Positions 27,211-36,125 of a stretch of 64,000 nt of DNA are shown here, in pieces; position 1 is the first letter of the stretch, and every line of letters begins with the position of its first letter. The DNA is from Pseudomonas mosselii (GTDB taxonomy: Bacteria; Pseudomonadota; Gammaproteobacteria; Pseudomonadales; Pseudomonadaceae): assembly GCF_003205295.1 (NCBI RefSeq), contig NZ_QJRP01000013.1:1-64000 (forward strand). The letters run 5' to 3'. The position numbers were made by a program, and so were the translations under genes. Under the pieces are notes generated by a model. The model saw only the letters and a list, made by a program, of their open reading frames with translations, made no database searches and was not told the DNA's origin.

Positions 27211-27569
27211 TTCGACTTCTCCTGCGGCAAGGATACGCCGCCGTCCTTCCTTTGCAGTGGAGGGGTGGCGGCTACGTACAGGCTGCAAAAACCGGGGCAG
27301 AAGAAGGTAACCCGGCAGGTCCGAAGACCTCCCGCACGCAGCCACCATGAAACAAGCCTCCAGGTGCCTTGATGCACCTGAGGCCTGGCAACGGCGTCCT
27401 TCTTCTTTGGCTCGGGTTTGCAGACCCGGTCGCTGAATTGGCAACGACCGTGGGAGCCTAGGTTGCAGGGAGAGCCGTAGCAATGGCTGAAAGGCGGCAA
27501 AAGGATGATTCGGAAATGGACTACACGCAATGAGGAAAAACTGATAGCCCAGCGTCAGAAGTCGCAGGC
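27211..27569 (-). promoter_or_regulatory. Candidate structured leader of the 84-aa gene
   Basis: No gene is seen in these 359 bp. Three clean hairpins stand in a row: AGGTC-CGAA-GACCT (27317-27330), GCCTC-CAGGTGC-CTTGAT-GCACCTG-AGGC (27356-27384, one bulge) and CGGGT-TTGCAG-ACCCG (27413-27428). They lie 107-218 bases upstream of the start codon in transcript sense, as in a long regulated 5' leader. Role is inference. Confidence 0.4.
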
Positions 27570-29369
27570 TTAGTCGCCGCACTTCGCCCGATCCCGCACC
27601 GGACACTTCGCCCGGTGCAGGTTCAACGCCGTATTGATGATCCCGATATGGCTGAACGCCTGCGGGAAATTCCCCAGCATGCGCTTCCCCGCCGGGTCGT
27701 ACTGTTCGGCCAGCAGCCCCACGTCATTGCACAAGCCCGTCAGTCGCTCATACAGCACCTGCGCCTCGTCCTGCCGCCCCAGCAGCACATACACATCCGC
27801 CAGCCAGAACGAACACACCAGGAACGTCCCCTCCCCCGGCGTCAGACCGTCGCTGCAATTGTCGCTGTCGTAGCGCAGCAGCAGGCCGTTGCGCAGCAGG
27901 CGCCTTTCGATCTGTTCCAGGGTGCGCAGAAAACGTGGATCGTCGGCTGGCAGAAAGCCGGTCAGGGCGATCTGCAGCAGGCTCGCGTCCAGCTCCGCCG
28001 AGCCGTAGGCCTGGACGAAGTGCCGACCGCTGGCGTCCAGCCCGCGCCGGCAGACCTCGTCACGGATCTCGTCCGCCACCTGGCGGTAATGCCGGCTTCG
28101 CTCACGCCCTTCCTCGGTGGTGTCGGCCAGGCCCGCCGCCCGGTCGAAGGCGACCCAGGCCATGACCTTGGAGTGCACGAAGTGCTGGCGACCGCCCCGT
28201 ACCTCCCACAGGCCCTCGTCCGGCTCGCGCCAGATGCCTTCCAGGTACGGCAGGATCGCACGGGCGATGGCCGCGCCGCGCGGGTGGCGCGGTAGGCCGC
28301 CCTTGATGGCCTGGGTCATGGCGTCGGCCAGTTCGCCGTAGATGTCCAGCTGCAACTGGCCGGCGGCGGCATTGCCGACCCGCACCGGCTGCGAGCCCTC
28401 GTAACCCGGTAGCCAGGGCAAGGTGAATTCGGGCAGGTCACGTTCCCCCGCCAGGCCGTACATGATCTGCATCTGCTCGGGATTGCCGGCCACCGAGCGC
28501 AGCAGCCATTCACGCCAGGCCTGGGCCTCGTCGAAGTAGCCCAGGTTCATCAGCGCCAGCAGGGTCATGGTGGCATCGCGCAGCCAGCAGTAGCGGTAGT
28601 CCCAGTTGCGCTCGCCGCCGACACGCTCGGGCAGCGACGTGGTGACGGCGGCGACCATGCCGCCGGTAGGCGCGTAGGTCATGGCCTTGAGGGTCAGCAG
28701 CGAACGACGCACCCGGTCGGTGTAGGGACCGACGTCGGGGCAGCGGGCAGCGAAGGCCCGCCACTGCTCGAGGGTCTGCTCGAGGTCGTGGTCGATATCG
28801 CAATCAGGCTCCACGGGCAGGTGCGAGGCCTGGTGGCAGAGGCTGAACACCTGGCGCTGCCCCGCGCACACGCGAAAACGGGCGACGCTGTGGTGGTCGC
28901 GGCCATGGGTTTCGGTGCTGCTGTGCAAGATCAGCCGATCAGGGCCGGCGACGGCGCTCAGGGTCAGCGGATCGATCTTTTCCACCCAGGGCACGCTGCG
29001 ACCGTAGTCGAAGCGCAGCACCAGGTCCATCTCGAAGGCCGTCTCGCCGGCCAGGCCCTCGACGATGCGCAGCACGGCGTTGCGCTCGCCCAGGGGCATG
29101 CAGTCGAGCACCCGGGCGCGGCCACTGGCGGTGGTCCAGGTGGTTTCCAGTACCAGGGTGTCGTCGAGGTAGCGGCGAGTGCTGTGCTCGACGGGGTCGC
29201 TGGGGGCGATGCGCCAGCGGCCGTTTTCCTCGTTGCCCAGCAAGGCGGCGAACACCGCGGGGGCGTCGAAGCGCGGCAGGCACAGCCAGTCGAGGGCACC
29301 GTCGCGGTTGACCAGGGCGGCGCTGCGGCAGTTGCCGATGAGGGCGTAGTCTTCGATCGGGGCAGGCAT
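27570..29369 (-). CDS. Glycoside hydrolase family 15 protein (glucoamylase/trehalase-like)
   Basis: The 599-residue GH15 protein begins with the bacterial N-terminal beta-sandwich (PIEDYALIGNCRSAALVNRDGALDWLCLPRFDAPAVFAALLG). The (alpha/alpha)6 barrel follows, with NWDYRYCWLRDATMTLLALMNLGYFDEA and WREPDEGLWEVRGGRQHFVHSKVMAWVAFDRA; the Glu in DEGLWEVRG is the expected general acid. The family releases glucose from alpha-glucans or trehalose. The start follows AGAGGATCCCCG. No signal peptide is present, so it acts in the cytoplasm, and the nearby glycogen/trehalose genes fit. Confidence 0.9.
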   Translation of the reverse strand: MPAPIEDYALIGNCRSAALVNRDGALDWLCLPRFDAPAVFAALLGNEENGRWRIAPSDPVEHSTRRYLDDTLVLETTWTTASGRARVLDCMPLGERNAVLRIVEGLAGETAFEMDLVLRFDYGRSVPWVEKIDPLTLSAVAGPDRLILHSSTETHGRDHHSVARFRVCAGQRQVFSLCHQASHLPVEPDCDIDHDLEQTLEQWRAFAARCPDVGPYTDRVRRSLLTLKAMTYAPTGGMVAAVTTSLPERVGGERNWDYRYCWLRDATMTLLALMNLGYFDEAQAWREWLLRSVAGNPEQMQIMYGLAGERDLPEFTLPWLPGYEGSQPVRVGNAAAGQLQLDIYGELADAMTQAIKGGLPRHPRGAAIARAILPYLEGIWREPDEGLWEVRGGRQHFVHSKVMAWVAFDRAAGLADTTEEGRERSRHYRQVADEIRDEVCRRGLDASGRHFVQAYGSAELDASLLQIALTGFLPADDPRFLRTLEQIERRLLRNGLLLRYDSDNCSDGLTPGEGTFLVCSFWLADVYVLLGRQDEAQVLYERLTGLCNDVGLLAEQYDPAGKRMLGNFPQAFSHIGIINTALNLHRAKCPVRDRAKCGD

Positions 29370-29536
29370 CGGGGATCCTCTGGCGGGTTGGCCTGGGTTT
29401 GGATGCTTCGCTGCGGCTGGTCGTTCCACTGAACGTTGGGGTAAAGCCCTGCGCTGCGAAAAATCCTACATGAAATCAAGACCTTTCCTGCTGATAGGTC
29501 TCCGCCCGCTTCACCCTAGAATAAGAACGCCGACGC

Positions 29537-29735
29537 CTAATGCCAGTCAGTTAGCGCTTCATCGCACTTGTTGGGGCTGCTTTGCAGCCCTTCGCGGGTA
29601 AACCCGCTCCCACAGGATCGCGCAAACGCTGAATCGAGCGCTGGACTTGTGGGAGCGGCTTTAGCCGCGAACACCGGCATAGCCGGTGCCAGGCACCGCA
29701 GCGCCTGCTTCGCGGGCAAGCCTGCTCCCACAGAG
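29537..29735. repeat. Composite REP unit beginning CTAATGCCAGTCAGTTAG
   Basis: It opens with CTAATGCCAGTCAGTTAG and CGCTTCATCGCACTTGTTGGG, then carries three REP arms (GGGTAAACCCGCTCCCACAG; GTGGGAGCGGCTTTAGCCGCG; CGGGCAAGCCTGCTCCCACAG). The first 105 bp are nearly identical to 20146-20250. Confidence 0.75.
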
Positions 29736-29858
29736 ATAACAGTTCCCTACGCGATCTCCTATGGAACAACACGTAACTCAGCACTTGAGTTGTGCCGCTG
29801 GCGACACGCAGGAACATTGATCCACGGCATTGGTTCGCGAATACCCTGTGCTAGAAAT

Positions 29859-30010
29859 ATGCCAGTCAGTAGGCGTCACCGGGGCTGCTACGCAGCCCAT
29901 CGCCGGCAAGCCGGCTCCCACGGATACAGCGCAGGCTCAGGGAATGCACGCGCCCTGTGGGAGCCGGCTTGCCGGCGAAAGGCCGCAGAGCGGCCCCCTT
30001 TCGCTTGACT
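29859..30010. repeat. Second composite REP unit before the KAS III gene
   Basis: TATGCCAGTCAGTAGGCGTC opens the unit. CCGGCAAGCCGGCTCCCAC and GTGGGAGCCGGCTTGCCGGC form the inverted pair, and CTTGACTGGCAGGCAT closes it. The opening and closing text is again the CCAGTCA-type boundary seen at 29537. Confidence 0.7.
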
Positions 30011-30106
30011 GGCAGGCATCAGGCCAATGGCTGCTTACAAGGATGAGCACGCCTCCACTCATGCGCACATACCGCGCAGGATCAATCCCCTCAACAAGGA
30101 CGTTAT

Positions 30107-31156
30107 ATGAAGATCGTCGGACTTTCCGCAATACTGCCGTCACGCCAAGTCACCAACCAGGACGTCATCAACCTGGTCGAACAATACTCCAGGGACACCT
30201 TCCAGGAGGACTTGCCGAAAACCTTGAAGACCATCGGCAAGTTGCTGGATAAAAGCGGCAGTGACACCCGCCATTGGCTGGCGGCTGACGAGACGCCAAT
30301 GGCACTGATGGAAGCGGCATTCGACGCGGCGCTGGCCCAGGCCAATATCAGCAAGGCCGACCTGGACCTGCTGATCTACCCCAACGTCACCCGCGGCTTC
30401 ATCGAGCCGGCCAACAGCACCTTCATCGCCAAGGCCCTGGGCTTGAACTGCCGCAATTACGACGTGGTCGATGCCTGCAACGGCTGGGTGACGGCCATGG
30501 ACGTCATCAACAGCAAGATGCAAGCGGGCGAGATCCGCTACGCCGCCATCGTCAACATGGAGTTCGGCATGTCGGAAGGCGGGCCGGTGATGCCCAAGAA
30601 CTTCTCGTTGCAGTCACCGGCCGAGCTGGCCTACAAGTTCCCGAGCTTTACCATTGGCGAGGCCGCCGTCGTCACCATCCTGAGTAACGAGGCACCGGGG
30701 AACTTCAAGTTCTCCTATATCAACCGACCTGACCTGAGTGATTTGTCGACGATCTCCTTGCCGGACTGGAAACTGTTCTGCAACGAGGAAGATATCGCCA
30801 AGATCGAACCGACCGGTGGCCAGTACCAGTTCAACTCCTATGCCGCCGCCCTGCACGAAGACGGTCGCAACGAAGCGATAAAAGTCTTCAACCTGCAGAA
30901 ACTCACCGCGGACGACGTGCACAAAGTGTTCATCCATACCGGCTCGCCGAAGATGTGGGAACACATTGGCCAGATGATCGGCGTCGATCACAAGTTGCAT
31001 CACGTCGGGCACAAGACCGGCAACATCATTACCGCGTCGATCCCCTTCGGTATCTTTGATGCCATGAGCCGGGGTGAGGCCGAGCCAGGCCAGTTCTGCA
31101 TGGGCTGGGCGGGCAGTGGCGGGATGGTGTTCTCGGCGCTGTCGTTTACCTTGTAG
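30107..31156 (+). CDS. Solitary KAS III-like (3-oxoacyl-ACP synthase III family) enzyme
   Basis: The 349-residue thiolase-fold condensing enzyme has an expected triad of Cys124 (VVDACNGWVTA), His277 (VFIHTGSPKMW) and Asn306 (GHKTGNIITASIP). The usual HQAN of FabH is replaced by HTGS, so a specialised acyl donor or acceptor is likely, as in PqsD- or CerJ-type members. The start follows CAAGGACGTTAT. It has no fatty-acid genes around it and is flanked by REP units and a terminator. Codon use is a little less biased than in its neighbours. Product unknown. Confidence 0.85.
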   Translation: MKIVGLSAILPSRQVTNQDVINLVEQYSRDTFQEDLPKTLKTIGKLLDKSGSDTRHWLAADETPMALMEAAFDAALAQANISKADLDLLIYPNVTRGFIEPANSTFIAKALGLNCRNYDVVDACNGWVTAMDVINSKMQAGEIRYAAIVNMEFGMSEGGPVMPKNFSLQSPAELAYKFPSFTIGEAAVVTILSNEAPGNFKFSYINRPDLSDLSTISLPDWKLFCNEEDIAKIEPTGGQYQFNSYAAALHEDGRNEAIKVFNLQKLTADDVHKVFIHTGSPKMWEHIGQMIGVDHKLHHVGHKTGNIITASIPFGIFDAMSRGEAEPGQFCMGWAGSGGMVFSALSFTL

Positions 31157-31170
31157 GGCTGCTCTGAAAA

Positions 31171-31198
31171 CCTGCCGCCGTGCTGCAACGGCGGCAGG
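31171..31198. terminator. Hairpin between the convergent KAS III and zwf genes
   Basis: A 10-bp stem CCTGCCGCCG / CGGCGGCAGG with an 8-base loop stands 14 bp after the KAS III stop. There is no long T-run, so termination strength is uncertain, but position and form fit a shared terminator. Confidence 0.6.
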
Positions 31199-31216
31199 TC
31201 GTTGTCCCCGCTGGCG

Positions 31217-32710
31217 TCACCCCAGCGTATGCCACTCGCGCTTGTCCCGCGCCAGTAGCTCGTCGCCGGCCTCGGGGCCATCCTCCCCGGCCGCATACCC
31301 ATGCACCTCGCCGCCCTCGGCCGCCCAGGCATCGAGGAACGGTTGCACCGCACGCCAGCCGTTCTCGATGTTATCGGCACGCTGGAACAGGGTCTGGTCA
31401 CCGGTGAGGCAGTCGTAGATCAGCGTCTCGTAACCGGTCGCCGGGGTCATCTTGAAGAAGTCCTTGTAGGCGAAGCCCATCTCGACATTCTCCATCACCA
31501 GCTCCGGCCCCGGGCGCTTGGCCTGCAGGTCGAACCACATGCCCTCGTTGGGCTGGATCTGGATCTTCAGGTAGTTGGGCTTGGGCCGCTCCAGCTCGCT
31601 TTCGCGAAACTGCGCGTAGGGCGCCGGCTTGAAGCAGATAGCGATCTCGGTGTCGCGCACGCTCATGCGCTTGCCAGTGCGCAGGTAGAAAGGCACGCCG
31701 GCCCAGCGCCAGTTGTCGATCATCACCTTGAGGGCGACGTAGGTCTCGGTCTGGCTGTGCGGGGCGACGTTGGCCTCCTCGCGGTAGCCGGGAAGCTGCT
31801 TGCGGCCCTGCTTGCCGGCGCTGTACTGGCCACGCACGGAATTGCGCAGGGCCATCTTCTGCGACCAGGGGCGGATGGCGCCGATCACCTTGGCCTTTTC
31901 ACCGCGCACGGCGTCGGCGCCGAAGGCCGCCGGTGGCTCCATGGCGACCATGGCCAGCAACTGGAAAAGGTGGTTGGGCACCATGTCGCGCAGGGCGCCG
32001 GTGTTGTCGTAGAACGCCCCGCGCGTCTCGACGCCGACGGTTTCGGCGGCGGTGATCTGCACGTGGTCGATGTAATGATTGTTCCAGAACGATTCGAACA
32101 GGCCGTTGGAGAAACGGCTGACCAGGATGTTCTGGACGGTTTCCTTGCCCAGGTAATGGTCGATGCGAAAGATTTGCCGCTCGTTCATCACCTTGAGCAG
32201 GCGGGCGTTGAGCGCCTCGGCGCTGGCCAGGTCAGTGCCGAAGGGCTTTTCCACCACCACCCGGCGAAAGCCCCCGCCCGACTCGTCGAGCAGGCCGGCA
32301 TCGCCCAGGCGCTGGGCCACCTCGGGGAAAAAGCGTGGCGAGGTAGCCAGGTAGAAGATGGCGTTGCCGTGGCGCGTCTTGTCGATGCGCCGGGCCAGGG
32401 CCTGGTAGGTCTGCGGATCGAGAAAATCGCCGGTCTGGTAGTCCAGGCGCTTGGCCAGGCGTGCCCACAATTTCTCGTCCAGGCACTTGCCGGATTCGCG
32501 CTCGGCCATGAAGGCATGCAGGCGCTCGGCGAACTCGGCAGCCGTGGCGGCGTTATGGTCGACCCCGACGATGCGCAGGTTGCGATCGAGCAGGCCGTCA
32601 CGGCTGAGGTTGTACAGCGCCGGCATCAGCAGGCGCTTGACCAGGTCGCCGTTGGCGCCGAACAGGAACAGGGTGCACGGCGGCGCAGCGGGGATGGTCG
32701 ATTTGCTCAT
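31217..32710 (-). CDS. zwf: Glucose-6-phosphate 1-dehydrogenase
   Basis: The 497-residue enzyme oxidises glucose-6-phosphate to 6-phosphogluconolactone with NAD(P)+. The nucleotide-binding motif is LFGANGDLVKRLLMPAL near residues 11-28, and the active-site segment is RIDHYLGKE, with the catalytic His later. It is one of several Zwf isoforms typical of P. putida. It abuts gnd (adjacent stop and start), so the pair is cotranscribed and forms an oxidative pentose phosphate branch beside the glycogen/trehalose genes. Confidence 0.95.
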   Translation of the reverse strand: MSKSTIPAAPPCTLFLFGANGDLVKRLLMPALYNLSRDGLLDRNLRIVGVDHNAATAAEFAERLHAFMAERESGKCLDEKLWARLAKRLDYQTGDFLDPQTYQALARRIDKTRHGNAIFYLATSPRFFPEVAQRLGDAGLLDESGGGFRRVVVEKPFGTDLASAEALNARLLKVMNERQIFRIDHYLGKETVQNILVSRFSNGLFESFWNNHYIDHVQITAAETVGVETRGAFYDNTGALRDMVPNHLFQLLAMVAMEPPAAFGADAVRGEKAKVIGAIRPWSQKMALRNSVRGQYSAGKQGRKQLPGYREEANVAPHSQTETYVALKVMIDNWRWAGVPFYLRTGKRMSVRDTEIAICFKPAPYAQFRESELERPKPNYLKIQIQPNEGMWFDLQAKRPGPELVMENVEMGFAYKDFFKMTPATGYETLIYDCLTGDQTLFQRADNIENGWRAVQPFLDAWAAEGGEVHGYAAGEDGPEAGDELLARDKREWHTLG

Positions 32711-33694
32711 TCAGTCCTTCTTCTTCTCGACGTGGCCGCCAAAGCCCAGGCGCATGGCGGAAAGGATCTTGTCACCGTAGGTGCCCTGCTGCTGGCGCGA
32801 ACGGAAGCGGGCGAACAGCGCGCTGGACAGCACCGGCACCGGCACCGCCTGCTCGACGGCGGCGTCGATGGTCCAGCGGCCTTCGCCACTGTCGGACACC
32901 GAGCCGCTGAATTCGCTCAGTTGCGGGTCGGCGACCAGCGCGTCGGCGGTCAGGTCCAGCAGCCAGGAGGTGACCACGCTGCCGCGGCGCCACACTTCGG
33001 CGATCTCGGCGACGTTGAGGTCGAAGCGCTGGTCTTCCGGCAATTCCGGGCCGCCCTTGCTGCGCAGCAGGTCGAAGCCTTCGGCGTAGGCCTGCATCAG
33101 GCCGTACTCGATGCCGTTGTGCACCATCTTCACGTAGTGGCCAGCACCGGGCGGGCCGGCGTGGATGTAGCCGTGCTCGGCACGCTCGTGCTCGCCGCTG
33201 CGGCCCTGTGTACGCGGAATATCGCCGACGCCAGGTGCGAGGGCCTTGAACAGCGGCTCCAGGCGCTCGAACACCGCCTTCTCGCCGCCGATCATCATGC
33301 AGTAACCACGGTCCAGGCCCCACACGCCGCCGGAGGTGCCGACGTCGAGGTAGTGCAGGCCACGCTTGCCCAGTTCGGCGGCGCGGCGCACGTCATCCTT
33401 GTAGAACGTGTTGCCGCCATCGATGATGGCGTCACCCGGCTCGAGCAGGTCGGCCAGTTGCGCGATGGCCTGCTCGGTGATTTCGCCCGCCGGCAGCATG
33501 ACCCACACCGCCCGCGGCGCCTTGAGTTTCTGCACCAGCGCACCCAGGTCGTGGGCGCCCACGGCACCTTCGCCTTCCAGGGTGGTGATGGCTTCGCGGT
33601 TGCGATCGTGGACCACAGTGCTGTGACCTGCGCGCATCAGGCGCCTTGCGATATTGCCGCCCATGCGGCCAAGCCCGATGATTCCCAGTTGCAT
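32711..33694 (-). CDS. gnd: 6-phosphogluconate dehydrogenase, decarboxylating (short, NAD-type)
   Basis: The 327-residue short form converts 6-phosphogluconate to ribulose-5-phosphate and CO2. The N-terminal Rossmann motif [16 protein letters not shown] is clear, as are [31 protein letters not shown] and [19 protein letters not shown] with the catalytic Lys/Asn. The length of about 330 is typical of the YqeC/GndA-like NAD-preferring class; E. coli Gnd has about 470. ATG 33694 follows CGGGAGCGTCGTCAC. It is the first gene of gnd-zwf. Confidence 0.93.
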   Translation of the reverse strand: MQLGIIGLGRMGGNIARRLMRAGHSTVVHDRNREAITTLEGEGAVGAHDLGALVQKLKAPRAVWVMLPAGEITEQAIAQLADLLEPGDAIIDGGNTFYKDDVRRAAELGKRGLHYLDVGTSGGVWGLDRGYCMMIGGEKAVFERLEPLFKALAPGVGDIPRTQGRSGEHERAEHGYIHAGPPGAGHYVKMVHNGIEYGLMQAYAEGFDLLRSKGGPELPEDQRFDLNVAEIAEVWRRGSVVTSWLLDLTADALVADPQLSEFSGSVSDSGEGRWTIDAAVEQAVPVPVLSSALFARFRSRQQQGTYGDKILSAMRLGFGGHVEKKKD

Positions 33695-33890
33695 GTGACG
33701 ACGCTCCCGTTGGTTTTGCTTTACAACAATTGACGATTTCAGATTAGTCCAGCGTTCTGGCGTAGGGTTCACCGACGAACGGGGCGACAACGATAAACAA
33801 AAAAGTTCCCAAGGGCCTGCGAAGAATTCAGAATGCGCGCCGCGCGAAGCGACTACGCTTCAAATTGTCACCAGCCATGCGAGGTGTGCC

Positions 33891-34058
33891 ATGGGTACCC
33901 TGATGCCAGCCACTCCCACCCAGACCCTCTATGTCACCGTGCGCCGCGACGAGCTGCGCCAGTTGAAGGACGAACGTGACCAGCTGCGCCAGCAGGTCGC
34001 CCAGCTCAACCTGCTGCTGGAGCAGGCCCGCGTGCAAGGCAAGGCCGCCGGTCTTTGA
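33891..34058 (+). CDS. Small coiled-coil protein, 55 aa
   Basis: The frame opens with ATG after GCGAGGTGTGCC. The 55-residue product has a short beta-like start (TQTLYVTVRRDEL) and then a continuous heptad pattern (LRQLKDERDQLRQQVAQLNLLLEQARV), i.e. a leucine-zipper coiled coil of about four turns. Codon use is fully genome-typical. No family name; possibly a dimerising regulator or chaperone-like helper. It lies between divergent gnd and glgA and is followed by a small hairpin (GTGGGAG / CTCCCAC, 34073-34094). Confidence 0.7.
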   Translation: MGTLMPATPTQTLYVTVRRDELRQLKDERDQLRQQVAQLNLLLEQARVQGKAAGL

Positions 34059-34551
34059 TTCACCCTTCCAGTGTGGGAGCGTTTTGTCTCCCACCCTCTC
34101 GCTGACACCCTTTCCTGTTGCCGTATCGCGCCCGTCGCGGGTCGAACCCGTTGCGTTGCGCTGCGACCCTCATATTTTGCAACAACTCGCCAACGTTTGC
34201 GCGGGCAAACGCCCTCGAGAAAAATGACCAATGGGTCACTTTTCTCGCATTTCGTCTCCTACACTCCAGTTTCGGCCCGCGTTTTGCTCATAAAAAAGTG
34301 ACGTAAAAAAGTCGAACTTTGCAGAACACGGGCAGGTCAGGACTTAAGTGGGCCGACGCAAAAGGACTTCCTCTCGTCAGGCCCGCCCACCCCAACCAGT
34401 CCATACGTCTTTCGGCCGGAATGCCGAACGTGCCGTGCCTGCGCGCACGAATCTGGGGCAAGGACCGCACTACGAAGATGCAACAACGATCAGAGAGCAC
34501 ACCCACGAGCCAACGTTAAGCACACACCAGAACAAAGGGACGGAGAGAAGT
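34059..34551. other. 493-bp leader/promoter region of the glgA operon
   Basis: No gene seen. It begins with a 7-bp hairpin (34073-34094), turns AT-richer at 34200-34325 (TTGCTCATAAAAAAGTGACG), the likely promoter zone, and then forms a GC-richer leader to glgA. Reading frames here lack a ribosome binding site and normal codon use. Confidence 0.5.
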
Positions 34552-36111
34552 ATGATCAGTGCCGCTGTCGAACCTCACGTAGAGTCATTCAATTCGGATA
34601 ACCGCGAGCCGTTGCCATCGGCGCTCGCCCCGACAGTCAAGGCACCGGGCGCCCAGCGCCAGCACAATCCGAACAAGCGCAAAATCCTGTTCGTCACCTC
34701 GGAGATCGCCGACCTGGTCAAGACCGGCGGCCTGGGAGACGTCTCCTCCGCCCTGCCCCGCGCCCTGGCGCACCTGCACGACGTGCGGGTACTGATCCCC
34801 GGTTACCGCCAGGTGATGGAAAGCGACAACCCCATCCATATCGTCGGCGAACTGGGCGGCCACGCGGCCCTGCCACCGTGCAAGATCGGGCGCATGGACC
34901 TGGCCGACGGCCTGGTGATCTACGTGCTGATCTGCCCCGAGCTGTACCAGCGCGACGGCACGCCCTACGGCGCCAACAATGGCCGCGACTGGCCCGACAA
35001 CCATATCCGCTTCGCCCGCCTGGGCCTGGCTGCGGCGGAAATTGCCGCTGGCGAAGGCATGGCCCACTGGCGCCCTGACCTGGTGCACGCCCACGACTGG
35101 CCGGCCGGGCTGGCCCCGGCCTACATGCACTGGCGCGGCCTGAGCACGCCGACCCTGTTCACCATCCACAACCTGGCCTACCAGGGCGTGTACAGCCGTG
35201 GCTGCAGCCCGGAGCTGGCGATTCCCGACCACGCCATGCAGCAGGAAGGCATGGAGTTCTACGGCAAGCTGTCGTTCCTCAAGGCCGGGCTGGCCTACTC
35301 CAGCCACATCACCACGGTCAGCGCCACCTACGCCCGGGAGATCACCACCCCCGAGTTCGGCTGCGGCCTGGACGGTTTCCTTGCCAGCAAGGCCCAGCAC
35401 GGCCTGCTCGGCGGCATCCCCAATGGCATCGACGAAAGCTGGGACGCGGCCACCGACCCGCACCTGCAGCACAACTTCAGCCTCAACGACTGGGCCGGCA
35501 AGGCACGCAACACCCAGCAGGTGCGCGAGCTGTTCGAGCTGGAACCGTCGGACGGACCGCTGTTCGCCGTGGTGTCGCGGCTGGTCTACCAGAAAGGCCT
35601 GGACCTGACCCTGGGGGTGGCCGACTACATCGTCCAGCAGGGCGGCCAGATCGCCATCATCGGCCGCGGCGAGCCCGAGGAGGAACAGGCCATGCGCGAA
35701 CTGGCCCTGCGTCACCCTGGACGCATCGGCGTGCGCATCGGCTTCAACGAAACCGACGCCCGGCGCATGTTCGCAGGCAGCGACTTCCTGCTGATGCCGT
35801 CGCGCTACGAGCCCTGCGGGCTGAGCCAGATGTACGCCCAGCGCTTCGGCTCGCTGCCGGTGGCGCGCAACACCGGCGGGCTGGCCGATACCATCGAAAA
35901 CGGCGTCACCGGCTTTCTGTTCGACGACTCGACTGTCAATAGCTACCGCGAGGCGCTTGCCCGCGCCTTCTACGTATACGGCAAGAAGGACCTGCTCAAC
36001 GCCATGCGCTGCCTGTCGATGACCCAGCCATTCAACTGGTGCCAGGCGGTGGAGCCCTATGCCCGGCTGTACGAAGACCTGGTCAGGCAGGCGCAGCACG
36101 CCCACTACTGA
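34552..36111 (+). CDS. glgA: Glycogen synthase
   Basis: The 519-residue GT5 glycogen synthase transfers glucose from ADP-glucose to the growing alpha-1,4 chain. An extension of about 40 residues precedes the usual KILFVTSEI start. The ADP-glucose motif KTGGLGD is at 57-63, HDWPAGL and HNLAYQG are in the N-domain, and the C-domain has SRYEPCGLSQMYAQRFG. ATG follows GGGACGGAGAGAAGT. It is the first gene of glgA-treZ-malQ-treY-DUF2934-glgX, followed at 14 bp by treZ. Confidence 0.95.
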   Translation: MISAAVEPHVESFNSDNREPLPSALAPTVKAPGAQRQHNPNKRKILFVTSEIADLVKTGGLGDVSSALPRALAHLHDVRVLIPGYRQVMESDNPIHIVGELGGHAALPPCKIGRMDLADGLVIYVLICPELYQRDGTPYGANNGRDWPDNHIRFARLGLAAAEIAAGEGMAHWRPDLVHAHDWPAGLAPAYMHWRGLSTPTLFTIHNLAYQGVYSRGCSPELAIPDHAMQQEGMEFYGKLSFLKAGLAYSSHITTVSATYAREITTPEFGCGLDGFLASKAQHGLLGGIPNGIDESWDAATDPHLQHNFSLNDWAGKARNTQQVRELFELEPSDGPLFAVVSRLVYQKGLDLTLGVADYIVQQGGQIAIIGRGEPEEEQAMRELALRHPGRIGVRIGFNETDARRMFAGSDFLLMPSRYEPCGLSQMYAQRFGSLPVARNTGGLADTIENGVTGFLFDDSTVNSYREALARAFYVYGKKDLLNAMRCLSMTQPFNWCQAVEPYARLYEDLVRQAQHAHY

Positions 36112-36125
36112 GCGGAGAGCCGGCG

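Noticed and set aside
29537..30010. CRISPR-like spacing of palindromic repeats
   Set aside because: The repeats are inverted REP pairs of varying sequence and spacing, not identical direct repeats with regular spacers, and no cas gene is in the window.
31301..33733. An 810-codon open frame opposite zwf and gnd
   Set aside because: It spans two intact enzymes on the other strand, reads low-complexity Val/Gly/Gln/His, and has no start signal. High GC content explains its length.
34348..34551. Upstream in-frame extension of glgA by 68 codons
   Set aside because: The extension has no proper binding site and non-coding composition. ATG 34552 has a strong site (GGACGGAGAGAAG).
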